DNA from: Leeuwenhoekiella sp044542075
GTDB taxonomy: Bacteria > Bacteroidota > Bacteroidia > Flavobacteriales > Flavobacteriaceae
Assembly: GCF_044542075.1 (NCBI RefSeq)
Contig: NZ_JBITTU010000002.1
Coordinates: 372,001 to 436,000, forward strand
Length of the DNA stretch: 64,000 nt
Direction: 5' to 3'
Each line of letters opens with the position of its first letter. Within the stretch, counting starts at the first letter, position 1. The notes beneath the pieces were generated by a model. That model made no database searches. It had not been told where the DNA came from and was given only the letters and a program-made list of their open reading frames with translations. Positions 10,199 to 19,738 of this stretch are shown here, piece by piece. Made by a program: the position numbers and the translations under genes.

Positions 10199-12382
10199 AT
10201 GAAAAACTTAAAATTAATACCGGCATTCCTAATTTTTGTAGGGTTGATGTCCTCTTGTGAGGATAGTATTATGGACTGGGAAGAAGTACCGGAAGAGAAT
10301 CAAATTACCACTGCAGAATTACCACTTGAACTTGCAGAGAAAATAAGTCGATATGAGCCACTTAAGACCTACACAGACTTTGTTTTAGGTGTTGGTATCG
10401 TTATGGATCTATATGTGAACGACGCGGCTTATAGAGCTCTGGTAAATGAAAATTATGATGATGCAACGGTAGGTTACGCGATGAAGCATGGTGCGATGGT
10501 TAACAATCAGGGACAGATTAATTTTGGCCCGGTAGATAATTTTATCGCATTAACTAATGAAGCCGGTCTTGATGTATATGGGCATACATTAGTTTGGCAT
10601 GCAAATCAAAACGCAAATTATCTTAATAGTTTAATAGCCCCAACCATAATTCCCGGTACCAGTGGAGGCAATATTCTAGATTTATCTAGCCTTAAGGATG
10701 GAAGTCTTACCGGCTGGGGAAAAAATGGCACTGTTACAGTTGCAGCAGACGAAGGGCTTGCAGCAGGATCACAAGCAGTAAAGTTTGAAGCGGCAACTCC
10801 GGCTAATTATTACGATTTACAGTTTAGATCTCCATTAAATACCGGTATTATAGCCGGGCATACGTATGAGATTTCTTTTTATGTGCGATCAGATAATAGC
10901 GGAAACGGTAAAGTTACCTTTAGAGGTTTAGACAATAATTATCCTTATAAAGATTGGTATGGTTCTGGCGCCTCAGATAATTTTGCAACAACCTCAGAAT
11001 GGAAACAAGTAAAATTTACAGTAAGTGATTTTAAAACTGAAGGTGGCCAATTACAACCTTTTGGAATAGATTTTAATTTCGGGTATGGGTCTAATGTTAA
11101 TTATTATGTAGATGTAAATACGCTGAGTCTTGTAGATCTTGATGCAGAAACTGAAGTGGTAAATTTAATAACCAATAGTGATTTTGAAAATGCCTCCTTA
11201 AACCCGTGGAGTGGTTATGGCAACGGATCGTCCCGTTCTGTATCTGCACAGGGAGCAGGGTATAGTAGTGATTATGCGATGGTATTAACAAATCCTGTAG
11301 TTGCCAATTCGTACTCGGCTCAGCAAGTTTTTGAATTTCCGACATCTTTAGAAAGTGGTGTAGCGCATACCATCTCATTCTACATAAAATCTGATGTAGC
11401 AGCATCTCTAGAAGTAGAATTACAGAGTCCAGATTATTCTGCAGATTATTCGGGAGCTATTAATACAACTACAAACTGGACGCAAGTGGTACGCACCCTA
11501 ACCCCAAGTAAAGCAGATCGTAAGAAGTTTATATTTGATTTTGGGGCTTCTGCAGCAACATTCTATATTGATGATATAGTACTTACTACCGGTGAAGTCG
11601 CGGCAGGTTCAGAGACTATTATCATCGAAAAAACTGACGAAGAAAAAGCAGAATTGATAGGGGACGCAATGGAAAATTGGATGTCTCAAATGCTTACACA
11701 TTATAAAGCAGATGTTCACGCGTGGGATGTTGTTAATGAGCCTATGAAAGAAGGAGGTAGCTTGCGTGACGGTAATGTTACAGATCCTGCAAATGATGAT
11801 TTCTACTGGGTAAAATATTTAGGAAAAGACTATGCAGTAACAGCATTTAAACTGGCGAGACAGTATGGTAATTCTGATGATGTTCTGTTTATAAACGATT
11901 ATAATCTGGAGTCTAGTTTAGCAAAATTAGATGGTCTTATAGAGTATACAAATTATATAGAAAGTCAGGGAGCTGAGGTTGACGGTATAGGTACACAAAT
12001 GCATATTTCTCTAAATACAAGCAGAGACAATATTGTACAGATGTTTCAAAAATTAGCTGCTAGTGGTAAACTGATTAAGGTTAGCGAATTAGACGTGCGA
12101 TTAGGTACCGCATCACCTACTATGCAACAGTTGTTAGACCAGTCTGCTATGTATCAATTTGTAGTAGATTCTTTCCGTGAGATTATACCTGCATCACAGC
12201 AATATGGGATCACCTTATGGAATTTATCTGATAAGGCTAATGAACATGAATTCTGGCTACCGGAGGAGTCTCCTAATGTATTTGACACCAACTTTGGTAG
12301 AAAACCGGCATATAAAGGTGTGGCTGATGGTCTAGCAGGAAGAGATGTTAGTGAAGATTTTAGTGGCGAACTTGTAGATTAA
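10199..12382 (+). CDS. GH10 endo-1,4-beta-xylanase lipoprotein with CBM-like insertion
   Basis: Cuts the xylan backbone at the cell surface. The lipobox LMSSC (Cys20) anchors it. The (beta/alpha)8 catalytic domain starts near residue 45 and is interrupted after the YGHTLVWHANQ block (about residue 135); two beta-sandwich modules of the CBM4/9 type follow, about 160-310 and 322-462 (LITNSDFEN marks the second). The catalytic domain then resumes with HAWDVVNEP (acid/base Glu514) and KVSELDVR (nucleophile Glu630). Both catalytic residues are present and the frame is intact across 727 residues. The same split design is known for xylanases of gut Bacteroides. Last gene of the susC operon; a strong terminator follows. 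Confidence 0.95.
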   Translation: MKNLKLIPAFLIFVGLMSSCEDSIMDWEEVPEENQITTAELPLELAEKISRYEPLKTYTDFVLGVGIVMDLYVNDAAYRALVNENYDDATVGYAMKHGAMVNNQGQINFGPVDNFIALTNEAGLDVYGHTLVWHANQNANYLNSLIAPTIIPGTSGGNILDLSSLKDGSLTGWGKNGTVTVAADEGLAAGSQAVKFEAATPANYYDLQFRSPLNTGIIAGHTYEISFYVRSDNSGNGKVTFRGLDNNYPYKDWYGSGASDNFATTSEWKQVKFTVSDFKTEGGQLQPFGIDFNFGYGSNVNYYVDVNTLSLVDLDAETEVVNLITNSDFENASLNPWSGYGNGSSRSVSAQGAGYSSDYAMVLTNPVVANSYSAQQVFEFPTSLESGVAHTISFYIKSDVAASLEVELQSPDYSADYSGAINTTTNWTQVVRTLTPSKADRKKFIFDFGASAATFYIDDIVLTTGEVAAGSETIIIEKTDEEKAELIGDAMENWMSQMLTHYKADVHAWDVVNEPMKEGGSLRDGNVTDPANDDFYWVKYLGKDYAVTAFKLARQYGNSDDVLFINDYNLESSLAKLDGLIEYTNYIESQGAEVDGIGTQMHISLNTSRDNIVQMFQKLAASGKLIKVSELDVRLGTASPTMQQLLDQSAMYQFVVDSFREIIPASQQYGITLWNLSDKANEHEFWLPEESPNVFDTNFGRKPAYKGVADGLAGRDVSEDFSGELVD

Positions 12383-12412
12383 CTCATTTATCTGAATTTA
12401 CAATTAGCAACG

Positions 12413-12441
12413 AAAATGAGGGCGAAAGCCCTCATTTTTTT
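12413..12441 (+). terminator. Terminator of the xylan operon
   Basis: An 11-bp stem (12413-12423 with 12428-12438) around a GAAA tetraloop, then T residues. It ends the susC-GH10 transcript. Confidence 0.92.
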
Positions 12442-12604
12442 ATTCTATATATTACCCTAATTTATATATCAACTAAACCTAGATGTGTATTGTGGTTACT
12501 CTATTCTAAAAAATATATTTTAAGCTGTAGCATCTGTATCATAAAGCTTTTTTGTAAATCAATTATAATATTGCACTGCGTGAATTGTACTTTTATAATT
12601 AGCT

Positions 12605-15600
12605 CTAATCCTTTTTGATTTCAGTAGGAAGTATCCCAAAGTGTGCTTTGAAGCATTTTGAGAAATAGGAAGGGGAGGAAAAGCCTACATTAAAACTAAT
12701 CTCACTTATAGAGTTATTGCTTTCTTCAATTAATTTCTTAGCGCGCTCAAGACGTAAATTGCGTATAAACTCATTAGCCGTTAAACCGGTAAGTGCTTTT
12801 ATTTTTCGGTAAAGCTGACTTCTACTTAAACTAAATTCATCTGCAAGTTTTTCTACATTAAGTTCAGACTCATTTATATTTTCCTGTATATAGGCAATTA
12901 TTTTTAGTATAAACTGTTGATCTAAGGATACCGGATTTGTGACTGGTTTTACCGGGACTACGTTGCCAATAAATTTTTTAAATAGTAATTCTCTGTTTTT
13001 AACTAATTGCTTGAGATGTGATTGCATTACCGCCATATTAAAAGGTTTGTTGAGGTAAGCATCTGCCCCAGAATCTAAACCTTCTATCCAGTCGTCTGCC
13101 ATTGCTTTAGCAGTGAGCATAAGCACCGGGATATGACTTGTTTTAAGATCACTTTTGAGGTGTGAACATAAGGTGACGCCGTTCATCTTTGGCATAATTA
13201 CATCGGTTATTATTATGTCTGGGGTGCTCTCGATAGCTTTTTTTAATCCTTCCTCACCATCTTCAGCCTCGAGAATAGTATAGTTTTCCGCAAGTTCGGT
13301 GACCAGATATTTTCTAAGTTCAGGATTGTCTTCTACAATCAAAAGAGTTTTTTTATCTGTATAGCTTTCTACTTCAATAGCTGAAACGGTTTCTTGAATC
13401 TGATTTGTAAATTCTGCTTTACCAAAGGGAAGTTCAATGCGGTCTGTAGAATCATAATGCTCTTCACTTATGGGAATTAAAATTCTAAATTTTGTACCTA
13501 CACCTATTTCACTTTCCACATAAATTTCTCCCTTATGCAGATTTACAAAGCTGCTCACAACTTCAAGGCCTATACCGGTTCCTCCAAAATATTGCTCGTT
13601 TAATTCTTTTATTTGATAAAAGCGGTCGAAGATTTTTTCCAGTTCATCTGTAGCGATTCCTTTACCAGTGTCTTCGATGCTTATTTCTAGAGCTTCGGTA
13701 GGAGTATTAGGTATACGTTTAAAGATATATTTCTTTTTTAAACTAACATGAAGCGTTATAATGCCATTATTAGATGTACTCTTAAAAGCATTTGAAAGAA
13801 TATTAAAAATTATTTTTTCGAGTTTATTTTTATCTGCCCAAATAGATTTTAAATCATTTCTAATTTCTAGTGATAACACAATATTACGTTGATGTGCCTC
13901 TTCATGAAAGTAATCGAGTATTTCGGAAACTAATGTCCTGATATCAAATTCTGAAACGTGTAATGGAATTTTATTAAACTGAAGCTTTCTAAAGTCCATC
14001 AACTCGTCAATAAGTCGTTTTAAGCGTGTAGTATTTTTATGAATTATGCGGTGTTTATTCTTTAGTTTTTCGGGAACCGAAGCATCTTTTAAAATAGCGT
14101 CTAACGGACTTAGTATAAGTGTTAATGGCGTTCTAAACTCGTGTGATATATTTGTAAAAAATTGAATTTTCTTAGCGTTGAGGGCTTCTTCCTGAAGATG
14201 ATTTTTGCGTTCTTGTTCAATAGCTCGTTTAGCCTTTAATCGCGCATTAATGAAGTTATAAATAATGTATGATGTGGCAATTAATAAAAATAAATACGAT
14301 ACAAATGCCAGGTTACTAAACCACCAGGGGCGCAGAACAGTTATGCGAAGCTTAACAATGTCATCGCTCCATATACCATCACTGTTAGCTGCTTTTACGT
14401 TAAAAATATAATTTCCAGAAGGAAGATTTGTGTAGGTGGCACTTCTCGTGTTTTGAACGTAATTCCAGTTATCTTCAAAACCTTCTAAGTAATATGCAAA
14501 CTGAATATTTTCGGGTCTTGTAAAGTCTATCGCCGCATAATCTATGGTAAAAACTGACTGTTCATGATTAAAGGTTACTTTATTAGTTTGTGAAATAACC
14601 CTGTCTAAAACCGATTTTTTTGTACCTGGCTTCACAGATGCATTAAAGAGTTTTAGATCACTTAAGTAAACCGAAGGGGTATTTCTATTTACGGGTAGTT
14701 CTTTTGGATTAAAATAATTTACACCTTCATACGAGCCAAAATAAATTTGACCATTCTCATCTTTATAGGCTGCACCATTAAAGTCATTAGCCAGTAAACC
14801 ATCTGTAGTTGAGTAACTTTTGAGAATATTTTTATTTTTATCTATATGGGTTAAACCGTTGTTTCCGGCAATCCATAAAAAACCAGACTCATCTTCAATA
14901 ACTTTAGAAACCGTTATCTTGTTAAAACCTTTAGCTAGTTCTACCCAAGAGAAAGTATTTGTGTTCATCTCATATTTACTTAATCCCGCAAGGTCTGTAC
15001 CTATCCAAATATTTTTAGAAGAGTCTTCATAAATTTCTATAACTAGACTTTTAGGATTCTTAGAGCCACCGTCTTTGTATAATTGTGCTGTAAGATTTTC
15101 TAAGGCGTAGTTATTATCTGTGGTTTTAAATTTATACAAACCTGCATTTCCACCTATCCAGAGATTATCTTCACTATCAACATAGACTTTACGAACGTCA
15201 CTATAATTCAGGTTGTTTTCCTTAAATATTTTCTGGTTATAATTCGAGAATTCTTTTGTATATGGGTTAAAAGAATGAATACCGTGCGAGAATGTACCTA
15301 TCCAGATAATGCCTTTAGAATCTTCAGAGAAGCTAGAAACTCTATTTGAACTTAGTTTTCCGTTTGTATTTGAGATGGTATAATTAATAAATTTTTTAGA
15401 ATCTTTTTCTAAAGCATAAATGCCATAATCCCAGGTTCCTACCCATAAAGTTCCTTTACTGTCCTTAAACAAAGTTTGCACATCTGCAGACCTAAGACCC
15501 GTAGCTATTGTGTTTTCAGTATCTAATAAATGCGTAAATATGTTGCTCTTAGTATCGTAAACATCTATGCCGCCACCATCTATACCCAGCCATAATCTAT

Positions 15601-16723
15601 CTAATTCATCTTTTTGAATACCTGTAACCGAGCTTGATTGTAATGAATTAGGGTAATTGGGTTTGCTTTCTAGATCTTTAAATTTATCGTAGAATCTGTC
15701 AAATACGCCTACACCATTGTTATAATATCCTATCCAAATGCGCTCTTGATTATCAAGAAATAATGACCAGATTGAATTAGATTTAATACCGGTGTCCTTA
15801 AATTTAGTATTGTAATAATGGTTAAGTAGTTCCCCATTAGGACTGAGTTCAAATAAACCATCGTTTTCTGTGCCACATAAAATGGTATTTCGGGGTGTAT
15901 TCAATAATGATAAAACGCGTTTAGATGTAATAGGAAACTCTTTAATTACAAATCTTCCGTTCTCATTTTTGTCAATTTTAATTAAACCCTGATTAATTGT
16001 TCCCAGCCAAATATTTCCTTTATGATCTACCTGCATGGTTTTGATAGCGTTCTTTACAGAAACTTTACCCTTTAAAGTATTAATAGAGAATGGCTTTATG
16101 AGCTGGTTTGCAACGTCTAGCTCAAAAACGCCTAGATTAGTTCCTAACAAATAGCGGTTATCAAAAGAGGCTAGACTATTTATAAGTAAATTATTTATTT
16201 GTTTTAAGCCTGCAGTTTTGAAAGCTTTACTCGTATAATTATGACTATTTACCTCAAAGAGCCCGTGTTGATGTGTACCTACCAGAATAGAACCATCCTC
16301 ATGTTCTAAAATGGCCTGTACCGAAATCATACCAGAGCCAAGATTCTCAATTAGTGGTATGCGTTTAAAATTATCCTGGTCTCTATTATATACATTGAGA
16401 CCCGTTTCTGTAGCGACCCAGACTTTATTTTGACTATCTACATAGGTGGCGTGTATAAGCGAATTACTGAGACTCGTAGAATCTTGTGAGCTAAATTGAT
16501 AAGGTGTATAATCAATTCCATTATATTTATTTAATCCCAGACCATTAGTTCCTAACCAAATAAACCCCTGTTGATCCTGAGCAATTGTAGATACAGCCCG
16601 TTGGGTTATGTTATTCTTAAGTTGAGTGAAGTCGTATGCAGGGTAGTCTTTAATTTGTGAAAAGCAGGTGCCTAAGAATGTAAAAAATAAAATTAAAAGC
16701 AGCGATATGGGTTTAATTTTCAA
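12605..16723 (-). CDS. Hybrid two-component system sensor/response regulator (HTCS) of the xylan locus
   Basis: Single-protein signalling system of 1372 residues that senses sugar in the periplasm and activates the locus. Order: signal peptide (to about residue 22), a 14-bladed two-propeller sensor made of repeats such as GFIWLGTNGLGLNKYNG and LWIGGNAGL (about 30-690), a Y_Y_Y Ig-like domain (YLEGFEDNW, 690-780), a transmembrane helix (about 790-815), HisKA with NISHEFRTPLT (phospho-His861), HATPase (GTGIGLEVV), a receiver domain (DVIMPKMNG, phospho-Asp1174) and a C-terminal AraC HTH (LSRSQLYRKIKALTG, GFSSPSYFSKCFK). The start codon must be TTG at 16723; no ATG lies upstream in frame and the signal peptide begins here. 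Such regulators normally control the adjacent locus. Confidence 0.96.
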   Translation of the reverse strand: MKIKPISLLLILFFTFLGTCFSQIKDYPAYDFTQLKNNITQRAVSTIAQDQQGFIWLGTNGLGLNKYNGIDYTPYQFSSQDSTSLSNSLIHATYVDSQNKVWVATETGLNVYNRDQDNFKRIPLIENLGSGMISVQAILEHEDGSILVGTHQHGLFEVNSHNYTSKAFKTAGLKQINNLLINSLASFDNRYLLGTNLGVFELDVANQLIKPFSINTLKGKVSVKNAIKTMQVDHKGNIWLGTINQGLIKIDKNENGRFVIKEFPITSKRVLSLLNTPRNTILCGTENDGLFELSPNGELLNHYYNTKFKDTGIKSNSIWSLFLDNQERIWIGYYNNGVGVFDRFYDKFKDLESKPNYPNSLQSSSVTGIQKDELDRLWLGIDGGGIDVYDTKSNIFTHLLDTENTIATGLRSADVQTLFKDSKGTLWVGTWDYGIYALEKDSKKFINYTISNTNGKLSSNRVSSFSEDSKGIIWIGTFSHGIHSFNPYTKEFSNYNQKIFKENNLNYSDVRKVYVDSEDNLWIGGNAGLYKFKTTDNNYALENLTAQLYKDGGSKNPKSLVIEIYEDSSKNIWIGTDLAGLSKYEMNTNTFSWVELAKGFNKITVSKVIEDESGFLWIAGNNGLTHIDKNKNILKSYSTTDGLLANDFNGAAYKDENGQIYFGSYEGVNYFNPKELPVNRNTPSVYLSDLKLFNASVKPGTKKSVLDRVISQTNKVTFNHEQSVFTIDYAAIDFTRPENIQFAYYLEGFEDNWNYVQNTRSATYTNLPSGNYIFNVKAANSDGIWSDDIVKLRITVLRPWWFSNLAFVSYLFLLIATSYIIYNFINARLKAKRAIEQERKNHLQEEALNAKKIQFFTNISHEFRTPLTLILSPLDAILKDASVPEKLKNKHRIIHKNTTRLKRLIDELMDFRKLQFNKIPLHVSEFDIRTLVSEILDYFHEEAHQRNIVLSLEIRNDLKSIWADKNKLEKIIFNILSNAFKSTSNNGIITLHVSLKKKYIFKRIPNTPTEALEISIEDTGKGIATDELEKIFDRFYQIKELNEQYFGGTGIGLEVVSSFVNLHKGEIYVESEIGVGTKFRILIPISEEHYDSTDRIELPFGKAEFTNQIQETVSAIEVESYTDKKTLLIVEDNPELRKYLVTELAENYTILEAEDGEEGLKKAIESTPDIIITDVIMPKMNGVTLCSHLKSDLKTSHIPVLMLTAKAMADDWIEGLDSGADAYLNKPFNMAVMQSHLKQLVKNRELLFKKFIGNVVPVKPVTNPVSLDQQFILKIIAYIQENINESELNVEKLADEFSLSRSQLYRKIKALTGLTANEFIRNLRLERAKKLIEESNNSISEISFNVGFSSPSYFSKCFKAHFGILPTEIKKD

Positions 16724-17134
16724 ATTTATAAGGTGTTTTATAGGAAAGTTAACGAGTAATACTTTGTAATGACACTTAAATATACCGCTTATTATTTAGT
16801 ATTAAAACAGGTAGTTGGAGATAAACAATTCAGTAAAAAAATAGAATAATTAGATGTGAGATAATTGAGAATAAAATTTTATAAATTGCATTTCATCTAA
16901 CTTATTGTCTGGTTTATCCTAATTAAAATATTATAGTTTAGTTTTAAAGTACTTAAATGATTAAATTATAATTACAAACCAAATTTGCCTTCTCAAAAAT
17001 ATATCAGTATTCTGATATACAGATCATTAATTTTTTGTGTCATAAATTCTATACAGATATTAATGCATTGTTTTAAATTGTTTTTATATTTAGTAGGAAG
17101 TAGCTTACGAATTTGACGTTTTAAGGTCTGGCTT
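16724..17134. promoter_or_regulatory. Divergent promoter region, HTCS / PAS sensor
   Basis: A 411-base AT-rich gap with the two genes reading outward. It contains a perfect inverted repeat, TATATCAG-TATT-CTGATATA, at 17000-17019, 115 bases before the PAS sensor start, which could be an operator or a small hairpin. No other structure was seen. Confidence 0.4.
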
Positions 17135-19018
17135 ATGCAAAAATTACAGGATAAAGAATCTCAACGGTTAAAGAGTGTCAACTCTTACCTATTTGTAGAA
17201 GATGCGCGTAAAGAAGATTTTGATCAGATAGCAAAAGTTGCTTCAATATTAAGTGGCGCACCTTCTGTACTTATAAGTTTTATGGAAGAGCATCGACATA
17301 ATTTTATTTCTAACTATGGTATAGATTTAAAAGAGGTGCCGCGTGAGGAAGCATTTTGCGAGTTTTTATTGAAAAATTGCAACCAACCATTAATCGTAGA
17401 AAATACCAATATTGACCCTCGTTTTTCTAAAAATAAATATGTAACCGGATATCCCCACATAAAATTTTACGCGGGTTTTCCCATCATTAATGAGGAGAAT
17501 TTTATTCTGGGTACTTTATGTGTAATAGATCATAAAGAACGACAATTGTCTGATCAGCAATTTGAAGGATTAAAAAGTTTGGCGAATCAGATTCTACAAA
17601 TTTTTGAATTACAGAAAAAGACTAGAGACTTAGAGATTAGTAAAGCACTATTTAAAGATAAATCAGAGCGGTTTTCTAATATTATTGAAGCTTCAAATGT
17701 GGGAACCTGGGAATGGAATTTGAATACAGGTAACGTAATCTATAATGATAAACTCGCTGAAATACTCGGTTATGAATTAGATGAGCTAAAGCCGGTAACT
17801 AAGGATTCATTATACAGTAGAATACATAAAAATGACATTAAAAATTTTCAAAAGACCTTATCAGAATATTTTAATGGAATGACTAACTTTTATTCATGTG
17901 AATACAGGTTAAGACATAAAAATGGTTCTTGGGTTTGGATACTAGATCGCGGTAGAATAGTAAAGTGGAATGACGACGATGTACCGTTATTAATGTTTGG
18001 AACGCATTCTGACATAACAGAACGTAAACTGGCAACGCAGAAAGTTACATTTACTAACAGGCGACTTAAGATTGCTCAGAGAATAGCCAGGTTAGGATAT
18101 TGGGAGTTAGATAAAAGGACTAAAAATACGTACTGGTCAAATCAAATTTATAAAATTTGGAATCTTCCCGATGACAGCGAAATTTTCAATATTGATTATA
18201 TTATAAAAACGATACATCCTGAAGATGTTGAAAGTTTTAAAGCAAATTTTTTTAACGAGCAATCTATTGATGAAAATAACTTTTACTTTAGAATAGTGTT
18301 TGAGGATAGCAGTTTTAAATGGATTCGCTGTACCACAACCAATAAGGGTCATAATTCTAAGCGTATTGAAGGTACCTTTCAAGATGTTACTTTTCAAAAA
18401 TTATTAAAATTATCTTTAGTAGCCTCAGAAAAACGCAATAGTGATCTATTTCAATTAATGCCCATACCTTGTTGGGTTTATAACTTAAATACACTACAAA
18501 TAATTCAGGTAAATAAAGCTGCTATTAAAAATTATGGGTATTCAAGAGAAGAATTTTTGAATATGACCATTAAGGAAATGCGTCCTGAAGAAGAGATAAA
18601 AAAATTAATAGAAGTAGTAGAACACACTAAAAAGAATATAGATGTTCGAAAAGTAGGAGGTTATCTACACAAGAAAAAAGATGGAAGTATTTTTAAAGTA
18701 GAAGTGCATAGTAATCAATTAAGTACTGAAACAGATCCTTTAAGGGTTGTTATGGCTGTAGATATATCTGAAACTTTAGAGCATATACAAGAAATTGAAG
18801 ATAAGAATAGACGTTTACAGGAGATAGCTCGCGTTCAATCACACGTGGTACGCGCACCTTTAGCAAAAATGATGGGAATTGTAGAGCTTGTTAATGAAGA
18901 ATTACCCTTAGATGCAGATGATAATAAAATGTTTTTAAACGAATTTTTAAATTCGGCGGTAGAGCTTGATGAGATTATTAGATCTATATCAAAAAAGGCA
19001 TCTTTGTTAACAGAGTAA
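17135..19018 (+). CDS. GAF/PAS multi-sensor protein with HisKA-like domain but no ATPase domain
   Basis: A soluble signalling protein of 627 residues without signal peptide or membrane helix. Domains: GAF at about 20-160 (EAFCEFLL, FYAGFPI, LGTLCVID), PAS at about 178-295 (VGTWEWNL... ILGYELDEL... DITERK), a second PAS at 305-420 (LGYWELDK), and a third at 430-550 (NYGYSREEF, VVMAVDISE). The C-terminus holds an H-box-like SHVVRAPLAKMMG with His570, followed by about 55 residues, and then stops: no N, G1 or G2 boxes of a HATPase domain exist. It therefore cannot phosphorylate itself and may act as a phosphotransfer or scaffold partner. The receiver gene begins 13 bases downstream, so the two probably work as a pair. 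Confidence 0.85.
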   Translation: MQKLQDKESQRLKSVNSYLFVEDARKEDFDQIAKVASILSGAPSVLISFMEEHRHNFISNYGIDLKEVPREEAFCEFLLKNCNQPLIVENTNIDPRFSKNKYVTGYPHIKFYAGFPIINEENFILGTLCVIDHKERQLSDQQFEGLKSLANQILQIFELQKKTRDLEISKALFKDKSERFSNIIEASNVGTWEWNLNTGNVIYNDKLAEILGYELDELKPVTKDSLYSRIHKNDIKNFQKTLSEYFNGMTNFYSCEYRLRHKNGSWVWILDRGRIVKWNDDDVPLLMFGTHSDITERKLATQKVTFTNRRLKIAQRIARLGYWELDKRTKNTYWSNQIYKIWNLPDDSEIFNIDYIIKTIHPEDVESFKANFFNEQSIDENNFYFRIVFEDSSFKWIRCTTTNKGHNSKRIEGTFQDVTFQKLLKLSLVASEKRNSDLFQLMPIPCWVYNLNTLQIIQVNKAAIKNYGYSREEFLNMTIKEMRPEEEIKKLIEVVEHTKKNIDVRKVGGYLHKKKDGSIFKVEVHSNQLSTETDPLRVVMAVDISETLEHIQEIEDKNRRLQEIARVQSHVVRAPLAKMMGIVELVNEELPLDADDNKMFLNEFLNSAVELDEIIRSISKKASLLTE

Positions 19019-19030
19019 AATCATCACTTA

Positions 19031-19393
19031 ATGAATAGAGAAATTTTTATAATTGATGATGATAAAGTCATTTGTCTTATTCATAAACACGTGATAGTTA
19101 ATGTACATAATGAGGTGCCTAAAATATTTATAGATGCCGAGGAGGCATTATTATGTATATCTCAAGTGTCAGATACTATAAGTATTTTATTTTATTTAGA
19201 TATAAATATGCCACAATTAGATGGTTGGGATTTTATTGAAAAACTCAACAGTTTTGAAAATTCTAACCGATTTTCAGTGATATTGGTTACTTCATCTGTT
19301 GATCTAGCAGATAAAAATAGAGCTGAACAATATGAACTTGTAAAAGGATATATTGAAAAACCACTAACCAAAGCAAAATTGATTTCACTTTGA
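19031..19393 (+). CDS. Stand-alone receiver-domain response regulator
   Basis: A 120-residue CheY-like single receiver domain with no output domain. All phosphorylation residues are present: the acidic pocket IDDDK (Asp9-11), phospho-Asp57 in LDINMPQLDGW, the switch Ser/Thr in VTSS and the conserved Lys in YIEKP. It starts 12 bases after the PAS/HisKA-like gene, so both are almost surely co-transcribed. Such small regulators of Bacteroidetes act by protein-protein contact; the target is not visible here. Confidence 0.93.
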   Translation: MNREIFIIDDDKVICLIHKHVIVNVHNEVPKIFIDAEEALLCISQVSDTISILFYLDINMPQLDGWDFIEKLNSFENSNRFSVILVTSSVDLADKNRAEQYELVKGYIEKPLTKAKLISL

Positions 19394-19543
19394 GTTTATA
19401 CATATATTAATACTAATTAGAATCTAATAATAGGAAAAAATTAAGAAGATTTCAATTCTTAAAAAGTAACTTTTGGTTGATTTATAAGTGATTGAGAATT
19501 GTTTAAATCTCAATCTAATAAAACTAATTCAAATCTTAAAATT

Positions 19544-19681
19544 ATGAGTAAAGACGATAAAGAGACCAAGAACGACAAGAAAGAGAAAAAAAGCAATATT
19601 GATAAAGGCCCTTTAAAGGATAAGCACGTTAATCAATATGGTGATCAAGACGACAATAAAGATAAGAAACGCGGCGCTTAA
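19544..19681 (+). CDS. Small Lys/Asp-rich protein, unknown function
   Basis: A 45-residue, highly charged protein (MSKDDKETKNDKKEKK...) with no hydrophobic core, predicted to be disordered. I use the ATG at 19544; a start at 19499 would add an untypical Asn/Ser-rich extension. It has its own terminator at 19703 shared with the convergent catalase gene, supporting expression as a separate unit. The composition resembles small stress or nucleoid-associated tails, but no family is recognised. That it is a true gene is likely, not certain. Confidence 0.5.
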   Translation: MSKDDKETKNDKKEKKSNIDKGPLKDKHVNQYGDQDDNKDKKRGA

Positions 19682-19702
19682 TAAATTTAAGCGATAAAAA
19701 AA

Positions 19703-19729
19703 AGGCTGCCATTTGGCAGCCTATTTTTT
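19703..19729. terminator. Bidirectional terminator between small ORF and catalase
   Basis: Perfect 8-bp stem AGGCTGCC (19703-19710) / GGCAGCCT (19715-19722) with ATTT loop, A-run on the left and T-run on the right, so it can serve both converging genes. Confidence 0.9.
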
Positions 19730-19738
19730 ACTTGTATT

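Noticed and set aside
11097..11405. 102-codon minus-strand frame inside the GH10 gene
   Set aside because: Composition is not protein-like and it lies fully inside the conserved xylanase frame; taken as a shadow.
16721..16728. TAAATTTG on the minus strand as -7 box for the HTCS
   Set aside because: It covers the TTG start codon itself, so it cannot be the promoter unless the start is further downstream, where the signal peptide would be lost.
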